DNA from: Bacillota bacterium
Lineage (GTDB): Bacteria; Bacillota; Clostridia; Acetivibrionales; DSM-1351
DNA: 53,347 nucleotides
Direction: 5' to 3'
Assembly (NCBI GenBank): GCA_023431385.1
Contig: JAEYWA010000014.1
Coordinates: 1 to 53,347 of the forward strand
The position numbers were made by a program, and so were the translations under genes. This document shows positions 44,816 to 52,946 of the stretch, in pieces (position 1 is the first letter of the stretch; the number at the start of each line of letters is the position of its first letter). The notes under the pieces are model-generated. The model was not told where the DNA came from and searched no databases. It worked only from the letters and a program-made list of their open reading frames with translations.

Positions 44816-45973
44816 ATGAAGCAAGTTAAAAAAGCAAGTATGGCCTTACTATGCAACCAAATGGTGTTTATGTCAATGATATTAACTTCCACGGGGCTTG
44901 CACTGCCAAGACTTAAGGAGGAAATCGGACTGACCTCTGTTCAGCAGGGGAGTCTCGTAAGTATTCAATACCTTGGCTTTACTGTTGCTGTATTGGTTGG
45001 AGGTACTTTAATTGATAAAGTAGGGAAGCTCAGAATTATGAGTCTGTCTTTCGGTATATTGGGTTTGTCGGCTTTTTTATTTGGGGCAGCATCACAATAC
45101 TGGATGACAGTTTTGGGTGTTCTTTTGATAGGTGCCTTTGGGAGTATCGCACAGAATGGAATTATTACTCTGGCTACAAATTTTGATAGCAAAAACTCAG
45201 AGAAAAATAATGCATTTATTCAGCTTTTTTTCACAGTGGGAGCTGTTTTAACGCCTCTTTTACTGTTGATTTTTATGCTGCAGTTTAGTAATTGGAGATT
45301 AGCTTATTATGTGATTGGTATCTTCTGTATAATTGTGGCAGGTATTACCTTAAGGTACAGGGATGAAAAAGCTTCGGCAGCAGTAGCATTGAAGGATAAC
45401 TTTGCATTATATTCTAAGGCTTTGAAAACTCCGTCATACTTTATAGCACCCGTTGCCTTACTGCTTTATGTAGGTACTGAGATAGGAATTTGGGGTTTTG
45501 CACCTGTATTTTTTGAGAACCAGGGATATGGAACATTTGCAGGAATATTGACCAGTATACTTATTTGGCTCTCTATGTTTTTAGGCAGAACAGTATCAGT
45601 AAGGCTGCTGAAAAAACATGATATGATACATATTCTTATAGTACATGGAATTCTGGCTGTTATAGCATTGACCAGCGTAATATTCTCAGGGCAGACAGCC
45701 TCGATAGTGTGGATTAGTATATTCGGCTTTGCTTGTGCACCCTTTTACCCTCTGCTGGTTGCCTGGATGACCCGAATTACCGGTGAGAAAAGCAGCAGTG
45801 CTCTGGCACTGACCATGGCCTTCGGATCAATGGGAGCAATGCTTATGGGATGGTTTTCAGGAATAGTGGTTGACACATGGGGAGCCAGATATATAACTGC
45901 TGTTCCGGCATTTTCATTGTTTATGTTAATTATATTATTGCTGGTTTTTAGAAATAGGAAAGTAGAGAATTAA
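44816..45973 (+). CDS. MFS transporter
   Basis: 385 residues, about twelve membrane helices, ATG behind AAGGAGAACTGT. GGTLIDKVGKLRIM is the MFS loop motif. A TATAAT at 44778-44783 suggests its own promoter, though no good -35 is seen. It is clearly different in sequence from the preceding MFS gene, so the pair is not a recent duplication. The SSALALTMAFGSMGAMLMGWFSG segment resembles the fucose/glucose-permease-like branch, but the substrate remains unknown. Confidence 0.85.
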   Translation: MKQVKKASMALLCNQMVFMSMILTSTGLALPRLKEEIGLTSVQQGSLVSIQYLGFTVAVLVGGTLIDKVGKLRIMSLSFGILGLSAFLFGAASQYWMTVLGVLLIGAFGSIAQNGIITLATNFDSKNSEKNNAFIQLFFTVGAVLTPLLLLIFMLQFSNWRLAYYVIGIFCIIVAGITLRYRDEKASAAVALKDNFALYSKALKTPSYFIAPVALLLYVGTEIGIWGFAPVFFENQGYGTFAGILTSILIWLSMFLGRTVSVRLLKKHDMIHILIVHGILAVIALTSVIFSGQTASIVWISIFGFACAPFYPLLVAWMTRITGEKSSSALALTMAFGSMGAMLMGWFSGIVVDTWGARYITAVPAFSLFMLIILLLVFRNRKVEN

Positions 45974-46039
45974 CGATTGTACATCTGAAATCCACCCCCC
46001 AATATAGCCGGAAACTCTTCCATAATTGTCGCTTATACA

Positions 46040-46074
46040 GATAAATTGACTAAATTTATCCCATATGTTAGTAT
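46040..46074 (+). promoter_or_regulatory. Promoter with overlapping palindrome for the repeat protein
   Basis: TTGACT (46046-46051), 17 bases, TAGTAT (46069-46074). GATAAATT-GACTA-AATTTATC (46040-46060) is a palindrome with 8-bp arms covering the -35, a plausible repressor site. Confidence 0.55.
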
Positions 46075-46103
46075 TTGGTTATTATTACTGAGGAGGGTAA
46101 CCG

Positions 46104-47378
46104 ATGAAAAAACTAACATCCTTTATTGTAGTTTTATCATTGATAGTAACAATGTTTACTATCCCGACAGCAGCTGTAGAGACAAATAATAACGGAACTT
46201 TTGATTCACCAGTAGCAATTAATCAGAAGCATACCTGGACTGAAAAAAAAGACTACCTGGGAGACACAATTTCTGCTACATATTCATTAACAGTAAAAAA
46301 AGTGACAAAAATTTCTGTCAGCGAGCTAAATGCGTTTGGATTTAAAAAAGAGGAAAGCGATGGCAGGTATGAATATGAATACGCACTTGTTGATTTGGCG
46401 TACGAAGTAAAAGATGCTTCAATAACAAAGGTAAAAGGTAAAGGTACTATAAGTCTCAGCGCCTACAGCCCATATTTCTGGGGTATAAAAACTGCAGATG
46501 GAATATCAGGCTTAATGGGCATCAAATCCAGTGGTTTTGACGGTAGCTTCTCGAAAGCCGTATCAAATGCAACCAAATCCAAGAAAATAACTCCCGAAAT
46601 AAAAGAGTCTTTCAAAACCGATGGTAAGATACTTATTGTATTGTTAAAGGATAAAACAAACTATCTCACCATACGCAATAATGAAATCAAGGATTATAAA
46701 AATAGTTTTATTTACTTTAACCTGAAGTACTCTGGAGAATCCTCTGGTAAAGAGGATAATGAAAAACAGGTTGATGAAAATCAAGTAATAAGTGAAGAGA
46801 AGGAAATTTCTACTTCAGAAAATAAGGCGGCTGATGGTGATGGAACATTCAATTCACCTGTTTCAATGAATCAGAAGCATACTTGGACAGAAAAAAGAGA
46901 CTATATGGGAGATACAATTTCTGCTTCATATTCAGTTGCTGTGAAAAATGTTAAGAAGCTATCCTCAAGCGAGCTGAAGGACCTTGGTTTTAAAGAAGGG
47001 GAAAGTGACGGAAAATATGAATATGAATATGCACTTATTGATTTGGTATATGAAGTAAAAAATGCCGCAATAACTCAGGGCTCAGGAAAGGGTTCATTAA
47101 GTCTCAGTTCTTTTACTCCGTACTTATGGGGTATTAAAACCGCAGATGGAATTTCAGGCCTAATGGGTATCAGAAATTATGGTTTTGACGGAAGTATGTC
47201 TAGTACCATATCTGGTGCAACCAAGTCTAAAAAAGTTACTCCCGGTTTGAGCGAAGAATATAAGGCGGAGGGTAAGGTACTTGCGGTTTTAATAAAAGGT
47301 AAAACAAACTATCTGGTTTTCCGGAATCAGGAGACTAAAGACTATAAAAGTTCCTTCATATACTTTAAGCTAAACTAG
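46104..47378 (+). CDS. Secreted protein with two 178-residue repeats, function unknown
   Basis: 424 residues. A signal peptide (~1-24, FTIPTAAVE at the cleavage region) precedes two copies of one domain: 31-208 and 247-424, each exactly 178 residues with no gap and by eye about two thirds identical. Shared blocks include NQKHTWTEK, ESDGxYEYEYAL and WGIKTADGISGLMGI. The linker (~209-246) is acidic and flexible. There are no cysteines, no sortase motif and no dockerin, so it is probably released. The domain recalls DUF4352-like beta-sandwiches but I cannot assign it. ATG behind GAGGAGGGTAACCG; it has its own promoter and terminator. Confidence 0.85.
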   Translation: MKKLTSFIVVLSLIVTMFTIPTAAVETNNNGTFDSPVAINQKHTWTEKKDYLGDTISATYSLTVKKVTKISVSELNAFGFKKEESDGRYEYEYALVDLAYEVKDASITKVKGKGTISLSAYSPYFWGIKTADGISGLMGIKSSGFDGSFSKAVSNATKSKKITPEIKESFKTDGKILIVLLKDKTNYLTIRNNEIKDYKNSFIYFNLKYSGESSGKEDNEKQVDENQVISEEKEISTSENKAADGDGTFNSPVSMNQKHTWTEKRDYMGDTISASYSVAVKNVKKLSSSELKDLGFKEGESDGKYEYEYALIDLVYEVKNAAITQGSGKGSLSLSSFTPYLWGIKTADGISGLMGIRNYGFDGSMSSTISGATKSKKVTPGLSEEYKAEGKVLAVLIKGKTNYLVFRNQETKDYKSSFIYFKLN

Positions 47379-47442
47379 TATAATTAAATTGTATAAAACT
47401 CAATTATATGTTTATAAAATAATAATGAAATTAATGTACAGA

Positions 47443-47473
47443 AACGCTCTGAGCTTCGATTCAGGGCGTTTTT
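47443..47473 (+). terminator. Terminator of the repeat protein gene
   Basis: AACGCTCTGA and TCAGGGCGTT pair (one G-U) around GCTTCGAT, followed by TTT; 64 bases after the stop. Confidence 0.85.
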
Positions 47474-47559
47474 GCCTGTTCAAGAGATATTCAGATAAAA
47501 GTTACATTTTAAAGTAATTAACCAAAAAAATAAACAGGCAGTTTTTTTGTATTTCTTTA

Positions 47560-47588
47560 TTGACTAAATCAGGAAAGAACGATATAGT
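47560..47588 (+). promoter_or_regulatory. metY promoter
   Basis: TTGACT (47560-47565), 17 bases, TATAGT (47583-47588). A 13-bp palindrome AATAC-TAG-GTATT (47617-47629) lies in the leader before the ribosome site; the binding protein, if any, is unknown. Confidence 0.7.
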
Positions 47589-47646
47589 ATTATCAATACA
47601 TTATTAAACTTATAAAAATACTAGGTATTAAGCAGGAGGTGGCCAT

Positions 47647-48927
47647 ATGAGCCGTAAATTGAGTTTTGATACATTACAGGTCCACGCCGGACAGGAAGTT
47701 GATCCTACTACGAGATCAAGGGCAGTTCCCATATATCAGACTACATCATATGTATTTGAGAATGCTGAAAATGCAGCTGATCTGTTTGGACTGAGAACTT
47801 CAGGAAATATTTATACAAGAATTATGAATCCGACAAATGATGTGTTTGAGAAAAGGATAGCATCGCTAGAGGGCGGTACAGCTGCTTTGGCGGTTGCATC
47901 TGGCTCTGCAGCCATTACTTATTCCATACTTAACTTAGCAGGCGTAGGCGATAATATTGTAGCCGCCAACACCTTGTACGGCGGTACCTATAATCTTTTC
48001 TCGGTAACACTACCAAGATACGGCGTTAATACAACCTTCGTGAATCCTGATGACGTGGGAAATTTTGAAAAAGCTATTGATGAAAAAACCAAGGCCATTT
48101 ATATTGAGTCTATCGGTAATCCTAATGCAAATATAATAGATATAGAAGCGGTAGCAGATATAGCACATAAAAACGGAATTCCCCTTATAGTTGACAATAC
48201 CTTCGGTACACCTTATCTTATCAGACCTATTGAATTCGGTGCAGATGTGGTTGTCCACTCTGCAACTAAGTTCATTGGCGGACACGGTACTTCAATCGGA
48301 GGAATCATTATAGACGGCGGTAAATTCGATTATGCTGCCAGCGGAAAGTTCCCCGGCTTTACTCAACCTGATGAAAGCTATCACGGAGTAGTATACTCAC
48401 AATTGGGTGGGGTAGCATTTGTTCTAAAAGCCAGAGTTCAGCTCTTGAGAGATACAGGAGCTGCAATAAGCCCCTTTAATTCGTTCTTGTTTATACAGGG
48501 GTTGGAGACTCTTTCACTGAGAGTTGAAAGACATGTAAGCAACTCCAGAAAAATAGCAGAACATCTTGAACAGCATCCTCTTGTTGAATGGGTAAACTAT
48601 CCAAGCCTTAAAAGCAACAAGTATTATGAACTAGCCGAGAAGTATGTTCCAAAGGGGGCAGGCTCAATATTCACGTTCGGAATAAAGGGCGGCGCCGAAG
48701 AGGCAAAGAAGTTTATAGACAGTCTTGAAATATTCTCGCTGCTGGCTAATGTTGCAGATGCTAAATCGTTAGTTATACATCCTGCAACAACCACTCATTC
48801 TCAGCTTTCCGACAAGGATCTGGCAGAATCAGGTGTGACACCGAATACAATTCGTCTTTCTGTTGGTATAGAAGATGTAGACGATTTGATTTGGGATATT
48901 GATCAGGCTTTGGAGAAAACAAAGTAA
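47647..48927 (+). CDS. metY: O-acetylhomoserine sulfhydrylase (aminocarboxypropyltransferase)
   Basis: 426 residues, the length of MetY enzymes. Cys/Met-metabolism PLP fold: TLQVHAGQEVDPTTRSRAVPIYQTTSY at the start is typical of MetY; the PLP lysine is Lys208 in HSATKFIGGHG; IYTRIMNPTND and TTTHSQL near the C-terminus fit. It makes homocysteine directly from O-acetylhomoserine and sulfide. ATG behind AGGAGGTGGCCAT. It pairs with metA next door, whose Glu111 predicts that O-acetylhomoserine is the intermediate made. Confidence 0.95.
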   Translation: MSRKLSFDTLQVHAGQEVDPTTRSRAVPIYQTTSYVFENAENAADLFGLRTSGNIYTRIMNPTNDVFEKRIASLEGGTAALAVASGSAAITYSILNLAGVGDNIVAANTLYGGTYNLFSVTLPRYGVNTTFVNPDDVGNFEKAIDEKTKAIYIESIGNPNANIIDIEAVADIAHKNGIPLIVDNTFGTPYLIRPIEFGADVVVHSATKFIGGHGTSIGGIIIDGGKFDYAASGKFPGFTQPDESYHGVVYSQLGGVAFVLKARVQLLRDTGAAISPFNSFLFIQGLETLSLRVERHVSNSRKIAEHLEQHPLVEWVNYPSLKSNKYYELAEKYVPKGAGSIFTFGIKGGAEEAKKFIDSLEIFSLLANVADAKSLVIHPATTTHSQLSDKDLAESGVTPNTIRLSVGIEDVDDLIWDIDQALEKTK

Positions 48928-48983
48928 TTAAATCTTAATTAATAAGATATCAGTGTTGAATTTCAGAAAACAAGCATTTAGAT

Positions 48984-49038
48984 AAAAAGAACCATGTGCA
49001 AATGAAGGAATAGACTTCTTTTATACATGGTTCTTTTT
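48984..49038 (+). terminator. Terminator of metY
   Basis: AAAAAGAACCATGT (48984-48997) pairs exactly with ACATGGTTCTTTTT (49025-49038) around a 27-base loop, 57 bases after the metY stop. Confidence 0.8.
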
Positions 49039-49120
49039 AACTCTTTAGGGGAGAGAATTAGCAACACGTAGAGTATTTTGTCGAAGGGGACAGTTTTATT
49101 TCCTTTTACAACGGTTTCAG

Positions 49121-49150
49121 TTGACTTTTTATTTTTGGTAACTATATAAT
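49121..49150 (+). promoter_or_regulatory. metA promoter
   Basis: TTGACT (49121-49126), 18 bases, TATAAT (49145-49150). It gives a leader of about 140 bases before metA. Confidence 0.7.
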
Positions 49151-49171
49151 TTATATCATTAGTGTAAAATG

Positions 49172-49292
49172 ACTCCTGAGTAATATGTCACTATATAAAG
49201 TGAATACTGGAGTTTCCACTACTGCGCGCCTTACCCGGCTCACGGCAAGTGCGCATGTAACAAGTATGTGAGCCGGAAAGGCCGATGGTGCA
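49172..49292 (+). promoter_or_regulatory. Structured metA leader, candidate riboswitch
   Basis: Stem 1: ACTCC..AGTA..TCACT pairs with AGTGA..TACT..GGAGT (49172-49213). Stem 2: CCGGCTCAC (49235-49243) pairs exactly with GTGAGCCGG (49268-49276), extended by GCC/GGC across a TTAC/AAA internal loop. TGCGC (49223-49227) can pair with GCGCA (49251-49255) in the stem-2 loop, a possible pseudoknot. The only ribosome-site-like run, GGAAAGG (49275-49281), is partly inside stem 2. I do not see the conserved core of the SAM-I riboswitch, a T-box or a cobalamin element. No terminator is evident, so control would be at translation. Confidence 0.55.
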
Positions 49293-49295
49293 AAT

Positions 49296-50216
49296 ATGCC
49301 AATAAGAATACCTGATAACTTGCCTGCAGCTGAAATTTTAATTAATGAGAATATATTTGTCATGTTTGAGGACCGAGCATATCATCAGGATATCAGGCCC
49401 CTTAAAATAGTAATACTAAATTTAATGCCGACAAAGATAACTACCGAAACTCAACTCCTCAGGCTGATCGGTAATACTCCGCTGCAGATAGAGACTATTT
49501 TACTGTATCCTGCATCACATATACCTAAAAATACACCTGAGGAGCATCTTCTTGAGTTTTACAAGACCTTTGATGAGATCAGGGAGGAACATTTTGACGG
49601 ACTGATCATAACCGGCGCCCCAATTGAGCAAATGCCATTTGAACAGGTTAATTACTGGGATGAACTGACGCAGATTATGGATTGGAGCCTAACAAACGTA
49701 TACTCCACCCTTCATATTTGCTGGGGCGCCCAGGCAGGACTTTATTATCATTATGGCATACCAAAATACGATATTCCCAAAAAAATGTTCGGGGTTTTCC
49801 CCCATACAAAGACTAAAGAGCATATCAAACTTCTTAGGGGTTTCGATGATATATTTTATGTGCCTCATTCAAGGCATACTGAGATAAGGAAAGAAGATAT
49901 CTGTAAGGTTGATGACCTGGAAATATTATCGGAGTCTGAGGAAGCCGGAGTATACCTGGTAGCATCTAAGGATGGCAGACATATTTTTGCCACAGGACAT
50001 GGTGAGTACGACCCGCTGACCCTTAAAGCCGAATATGACAGAGATGTGGAAAAGGGCCTAGATATTTCTGTACCAAAAAACTATTATCCTGGTGATGACC
50101 CGAGCAAACAGCCTATAGTTAGGTGGAGGGGGCATGGAAATCTGCTGTTCCTGAATTGGCTGAACTATTATGTTTACCAGGAGACGCCTTACGATTTAAC
50201 CAAAATCGGGAAGTAG
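49296..50216 (+). CDS. metA: Homoserine O-acetyltransferase (MetA family)
   Basis: 306 residues, usual MetA length. Class-I glutamine-amidotransferase-like fold; nucleophile Cys142 in HICWGAQAGL, catalytic His in VPHSRHTEIR and Glu in ATGHGEYDP. Residue 111 is Glu (GAPIEQMPFEQV); established work on the family shows Glu111 favours acetyl-CoA and Gly111 succinyl-CoA, so this is an acetyltransferase despite the common label succinyltransferase. It acylates homoserine for the neighbouring MetY. The start has no free ribosome site; it sits under a structured leader. Confidence 0.95.
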   Translation: MPIRIPDNLPAAEILINENIFVMFEDRAYHQDIRPLKIVILNLMPTKITTETQLLRLIGNTPLQIETILLYPASHIPKNTPEEHLLEFYKTFDEIREEHFDGLIITGAPIEQMPFEQVNYWDELTQIMDWSLTNVYSTLHICWGAQAGLYYHYGIPKYDIPKKMFGVFPHTKTKEHIKLLRGFDDIFYVPHSRHTEIRKEDICKVDDLEILSESEEAGVYLVASKDGRHIFATGHGEYDPLTLKAEYDRDVEKGLDISVPKNYYPGDDPSKQPIVRWRGHGNLLFLNWLNYYVYQETPYDLTKIGK

Positions 50217-50239
50217 GAAGTAACAGACTATATTTTGGA

Positions 50240-50412
50240 CCTTATGAGCACCTAAAAGTTATAACAATCCATATCTCATATATCGGGTGTTCGATACCCT
50301 CCAGGTACCCGAACACCCTGGTAGTGTGGTTATTGCGACATTGATTGCTGTGCCAGGGGGAGGACCGGTACAGGATGGGGATGGGTAGCAGTCTTTTTCG
50401 GTGCTCATAGGG
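50240..50412. other. Structured intergenic element closed by a 13-bp stem
   Basis: CCTTATGAGCACC (50240-50252) pairs with GGTGCTCATAGGG (50400-50412; one G-U), enclosing ~147 bases. Inside, GGGTGTTCG and CGAACACCC (about 50285-50319) form a GC-rich hairpin with an inner TACC/GGTA; CTGGTA and TGCCAG form a second; a G-rich run (GGGGGAGG...GGATGGGGATGGG) follows. The segment is far richer in GC than its flanks, starts 24 bases after the metA stop and codes for no convincing protein. It may be a non-coding RNA or a small mobile element; strand unknown. Confidence 0.55.
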
Positions 50413-50490
50413 TAAATAGAAAACTCTATCTACTTTACATAATATTTAACAGTATCTTAAAATGTTACAAATTTTAATGCAATTTTGCCA

Positions 50491-51267
50491 CTATTTTAAA
50501 TCGCAGTTTCCTCTGATTTTCTGAATACTTCTGGTTACTGCGTCCTTTGAATTTCCCCAGGGCGCGTCGTTGAACCTGTAGTCAAATTTCTTTGTAAACC
50601 AGTCAACTTCTTTTTCAATACGTTCCATATTGGCAAGTTGGAGCTCCATCAAATTCCGGGTAAAAATAGCTGTTTCATTAACATTCAAATACTTTTTTGT
50701 AGAGTTTAGCAGCTGCTTAAGATGTTTAAGACAAAAACCCTTCTTAGAGTGAAACTTTTCCCTGAATTCGGGCTCCTTAAAATATAGATAGAAAACAACA
50801 TCAATATACCTGTCCATAGTCCGCTCAAGCTTACTGCAGATAGCGCAATTTTTCTCAATATTGTCAAGCTGCGAAACCAATTCAGCCACTAGCTTTTCGG
50901 TTTCAGTTTGCTTTGAAGAAAGCTTATTGGACAGGTTTTTGACAAGACCTGTGGCTGCATCCTTCTCCAAAGCTGAAACCTTGCTTTCATAGAGCTTTTT
51001 CATTGCAGTGTTTTTTTCCTGCAGGAAGGTATCAATCATTAAAGCCAAACCAAGACGATTTGCTTGTTTGTTGTACATGGCTTCGAGATGCTCCCGGCAA
51101 AAACCCAGCTCGTTTGTTTCCTGCCTCTTATCAGGTTCCATCAGGGCTGGACCCAGTGCGTAGTCCACACTTTCATCCTCCAGCTTTTTCTCCAGTACGC
51201 AGAGCGGACATTCGCAATCCGCTGAAAATGCGTCAGTAACTGGTATTGTATAGATTTTTTCCTTCAT
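50491..51267 (-). CDS. Protein with duplicated CxxC...CxxH modules (DUF6062-like), function unknown
   Basis: 258 residues, soluble, helical. Two matching cysteine/histidine units: Cys20-x2-Cys23 ... Cys57-x2-His60 (GFCREHL) and Cys141-x2-Cys144 ... Cys179-x2-His182 (GFCLKHL), with nearly equal internal spacing. Each looks like a CCCH metal site, and the protein is an internal duplication with a charged helical connector (~85-140). I recall such proteins in clostridia as DUF6062, sometimes mislabelled ABC-transporter proteins; no function is known. ATG at 51267-51265 follows GGAGAAACACAGCAT on the minus strand. Confidence 0.8.
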   Translation of the reverse strand: MKEKIYTIPVTDAFSADCECPLCVLEKKLEDESVDYALGPALMEPDKRQETNELGFCREHLEAMYNKQANRLGLALMIDTFLQEKNTAMKKLYESKVSALEKDAATGLVKNLSNKLSSKQTETEKLVAELVSQLDNIEKNCAICSKLERTMDRYIDVVFYLYFKEPEFREKFHSKKGFCLKHLKQLLNSTKKYLNVNETAIFTRNLMELQLANMERIEKEVDWFTKKFDYRFNDAPWGNSKDAVTRSIQKIRGNCDLK

Positions 51268-51547
51268 ATGCTGTGTTTCTCCTGTTTATTGTTTCTTATA
51301 TAATATTTTCAGTATTATTTAACATTTACGCTGCTTGCATGTTTGTATTACAATTATGAATTATATCACTTATATAGCTAATCCGATACAATAATTGTTC
51401 AAAGAGCTTTAAATCTGATTCGAGAAGTCTAATGGGGGTACAAACTATTATATTGAACTTAGATTTATCAATAATAATGAATTAATTTTGCCCCAGCGTG
51501 ATTAACATACAAAAAGTAAAAAATAATAATAGGAAGGGAAGACAGTA

Positions 51548-52441
51548 ATGAATTACAGGGGTTATTTACTTGAGGAAAAGGACGGCTGCCTTAAGGTTGG
51601 AAATGTGCGGGACTTTAACCTGACTCATATATTTGAATGCGGACAATGCTTCAGATGGGTAAAGTTGGAGGATGGAAGCTACCGGGGGATAGTGGGAGGA
51701 AAGCTGGCACGGGTAAGCTTTGAAGGGGATACCTTGTATATTGAGAACTCGAGAATTCAAGATTTTATTAATACGTGGTTTGATTATTTTGACCTGGGAA
51801 CGGATTATTCCGAAATAAAGGCGGTACTTGAAAAGGATGCCATAATGAAGGACGCTATTAAAACCGGCTATGGAATAAGACTGCTCAGGCAGGATTTCTG
51901 GGAGATGCTTATTTCCTTTATCATATCGGCCAATAATATGATTCCAAGAATAATGAAGACAGTGGATACACTGTCTGTAATGAAAGGTGAATGTATAGAT
52001 ACCGATAAGTGCTGCTACAGCTTTCCCAAAATTGAAGCCCTTGCAGCAGCAACTCTGGAGGAAATACAGAACTGCAGGGCTGGTTTCAGATGCAAATACA
52101 TTTATCAGACCTCTCAGCTTATGAAGGATGGTAAGATAACGAAGGACAGGCTTATTAAACTGAAAACCGAGGCGGCCAGAAAGGAACTGATGACCTTGCC
52201 GGGAGTTGGACCCAAGGTTGCAGACTGCGTACTGCTTTTCAGTGGTATAAAGTATGATGTTTTTCCAACCGATGTTTGGGTAAAAAGAGTTATGGAGGAG
52301 CTGTTTCTTAAGAGAGAAGCCAACCACGGTGAAATACAGCAGTTTGCGGTGGATAATTTCGGAGACCTTACAGGGTATGCACAGCAGTATCTCTTTTATC
52401 ATGCAAGGCTGAACAAGATAGGCATGTCCTCACGAAAATAA
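51548..52441 (+). CDS. ogg: 8-oxoguanine DNA glycosylase / AP lyase, OGG1 type
   Basis: 297 residues. N-terminal OGG_N beta domain with FECGQCFRW, then the helix-hairpin-helix GPD domain: LLRQDFWEMLISFIISANNMIPRI, MTLPGVGPKVADC with catalytic Lys223, and FPTDVWVKR with catalytic Asp242. This matches the OGG1 family that removes 8-oxoguanine and nicks the abasic site; in clostridia OGG1-type enzymes replace MutM in part. ATG behind AGGAAGGGAAGACAGT. It is not obviously linked to its neighbours. Confidence 0.93.
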   Translation: MNYRGYLLEEKDGCLKVGNVRDFNLTHIFECGQCFRWVKLEDGSYRGIVGGKLARVSFEGDTLYIENSRIQDFINTWFDYFDLGTDYSEIKAVLEKDAIMKDAIKTGYGIRLLRQDFWEMLISFIISANNMIPRIMKTVDTLSVMKGECIDTDKCCYSFPKIEALAAATLEEIQNCRAGFRCKYIYQTSQLMKDGKITKDRLIKLKTEAARKELMTLPGVGPKVADCVLLFSGIKYDVFPTDVWVKRVMEELFLKREANHGEIQQFAVDNFGDLTGYAQQYLFYHARLNKIGMSSRK

Positions 52442-52583
52442 TCCGCTATTTCCTAACCATTTACAGGAGATAAAGACCATCAATTTAGTCTGCCCGAGAC
52501 GGAACTTTTTAGAGCCCGTTTCTATATTATGTATAGTAAAGGCACATTTTTCATACTTGATATTATGCAGATGGAGTGGTTTT

Positions 52584-52838
52584 ATGAAGTGTATTGCAAT
52601 ATTGGAAACGGGTAATTATGTATACAAACTGGAATCTGCTCTTGAAAGGAAAGGCTATAAATTTGATATAGTTTCAACTCCATGTCATGTTGCTAAAGGA
52701 GGCTGCGGTTTGTGCCTTAAATTCCCTGAGGAGTATCTGCCTGTTATAGAGAATGAGGCGATAACATGCAATACGCCTGTAAAGGCAGTTTATAGGATCG
52801 TCCCCGGTTTGACAAGAAACCGATATCAAAGAATATAG
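52584..52838 (+). CDS. DUF3343-like small protein (putative Se/S carrier-like)
   Basis: 84 residues from ATG 52584, preferred to an upstream ATG at 52557 because GGAG at 52573-52576 lies between them. KCIAILETGNYVYKLESALE, then STPCHVAKGGCGLCLKF fits the small DUF3343 family, in which a Cys pair after a beta-alpha-beta start is typical and a role as sulfur or selenium carrier has been suggested. Four cysteines here (CH..CGLC). Role not established. Confidence 0.75.
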   Translation: MKCIAILETGNYVYKLESALERKGYKFDIVSTPCHVAKGGCGLCLKFPEEYLPVIENEAITCNTPVKAVYRIVPGLTRNRYQRI

Positions 52839-52911
52839 TAAAGAGACTAAATATAATAAAGATAACAGCAGATAGCAGGTGATAGATTACTTTAATAATT
52901 TTAATAAATAT

Positions 52912-52940
52912 TTTACAATGAGTGTTACAGGTGCTATAAT
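52912..52940 (+). promoter_or_regulatory. Strong promoter of the 53-kb non-coding RNA
   Basis: TTTACA (52912-52917), 17 bases, TATAAT (52935-52940) with an extended -10 (TGCTATAAT). It has no gene of its own within 390 bases other than the structured RNA region that follows. Confidence 0.8.
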
Positions 52941-52946
52941 AGGGCT

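Noticed and set aside
49151..49363. 70-codon minus-strand frame over the metA leader
   Set aside because: No ribosome site and it overlaps the metA promoter, leader and start; the leader structure explains the base composition better.
50340..50400. SRP-RNA-like segment (CCAGG...GGGTAGCAG) in the structured element after metA
   Set aside because: The apical GGAA loop and its symmetric flanks are missing, so the resemblance is only partial.
51566..52402. 278-codon open frame on the minus strand opposite the OGG1 gene
   Set aside because: It lies wholly antisense to a gene with intact catalytic motifs, lacks a ribosome site and its translation shows no domain; a shadow frame.
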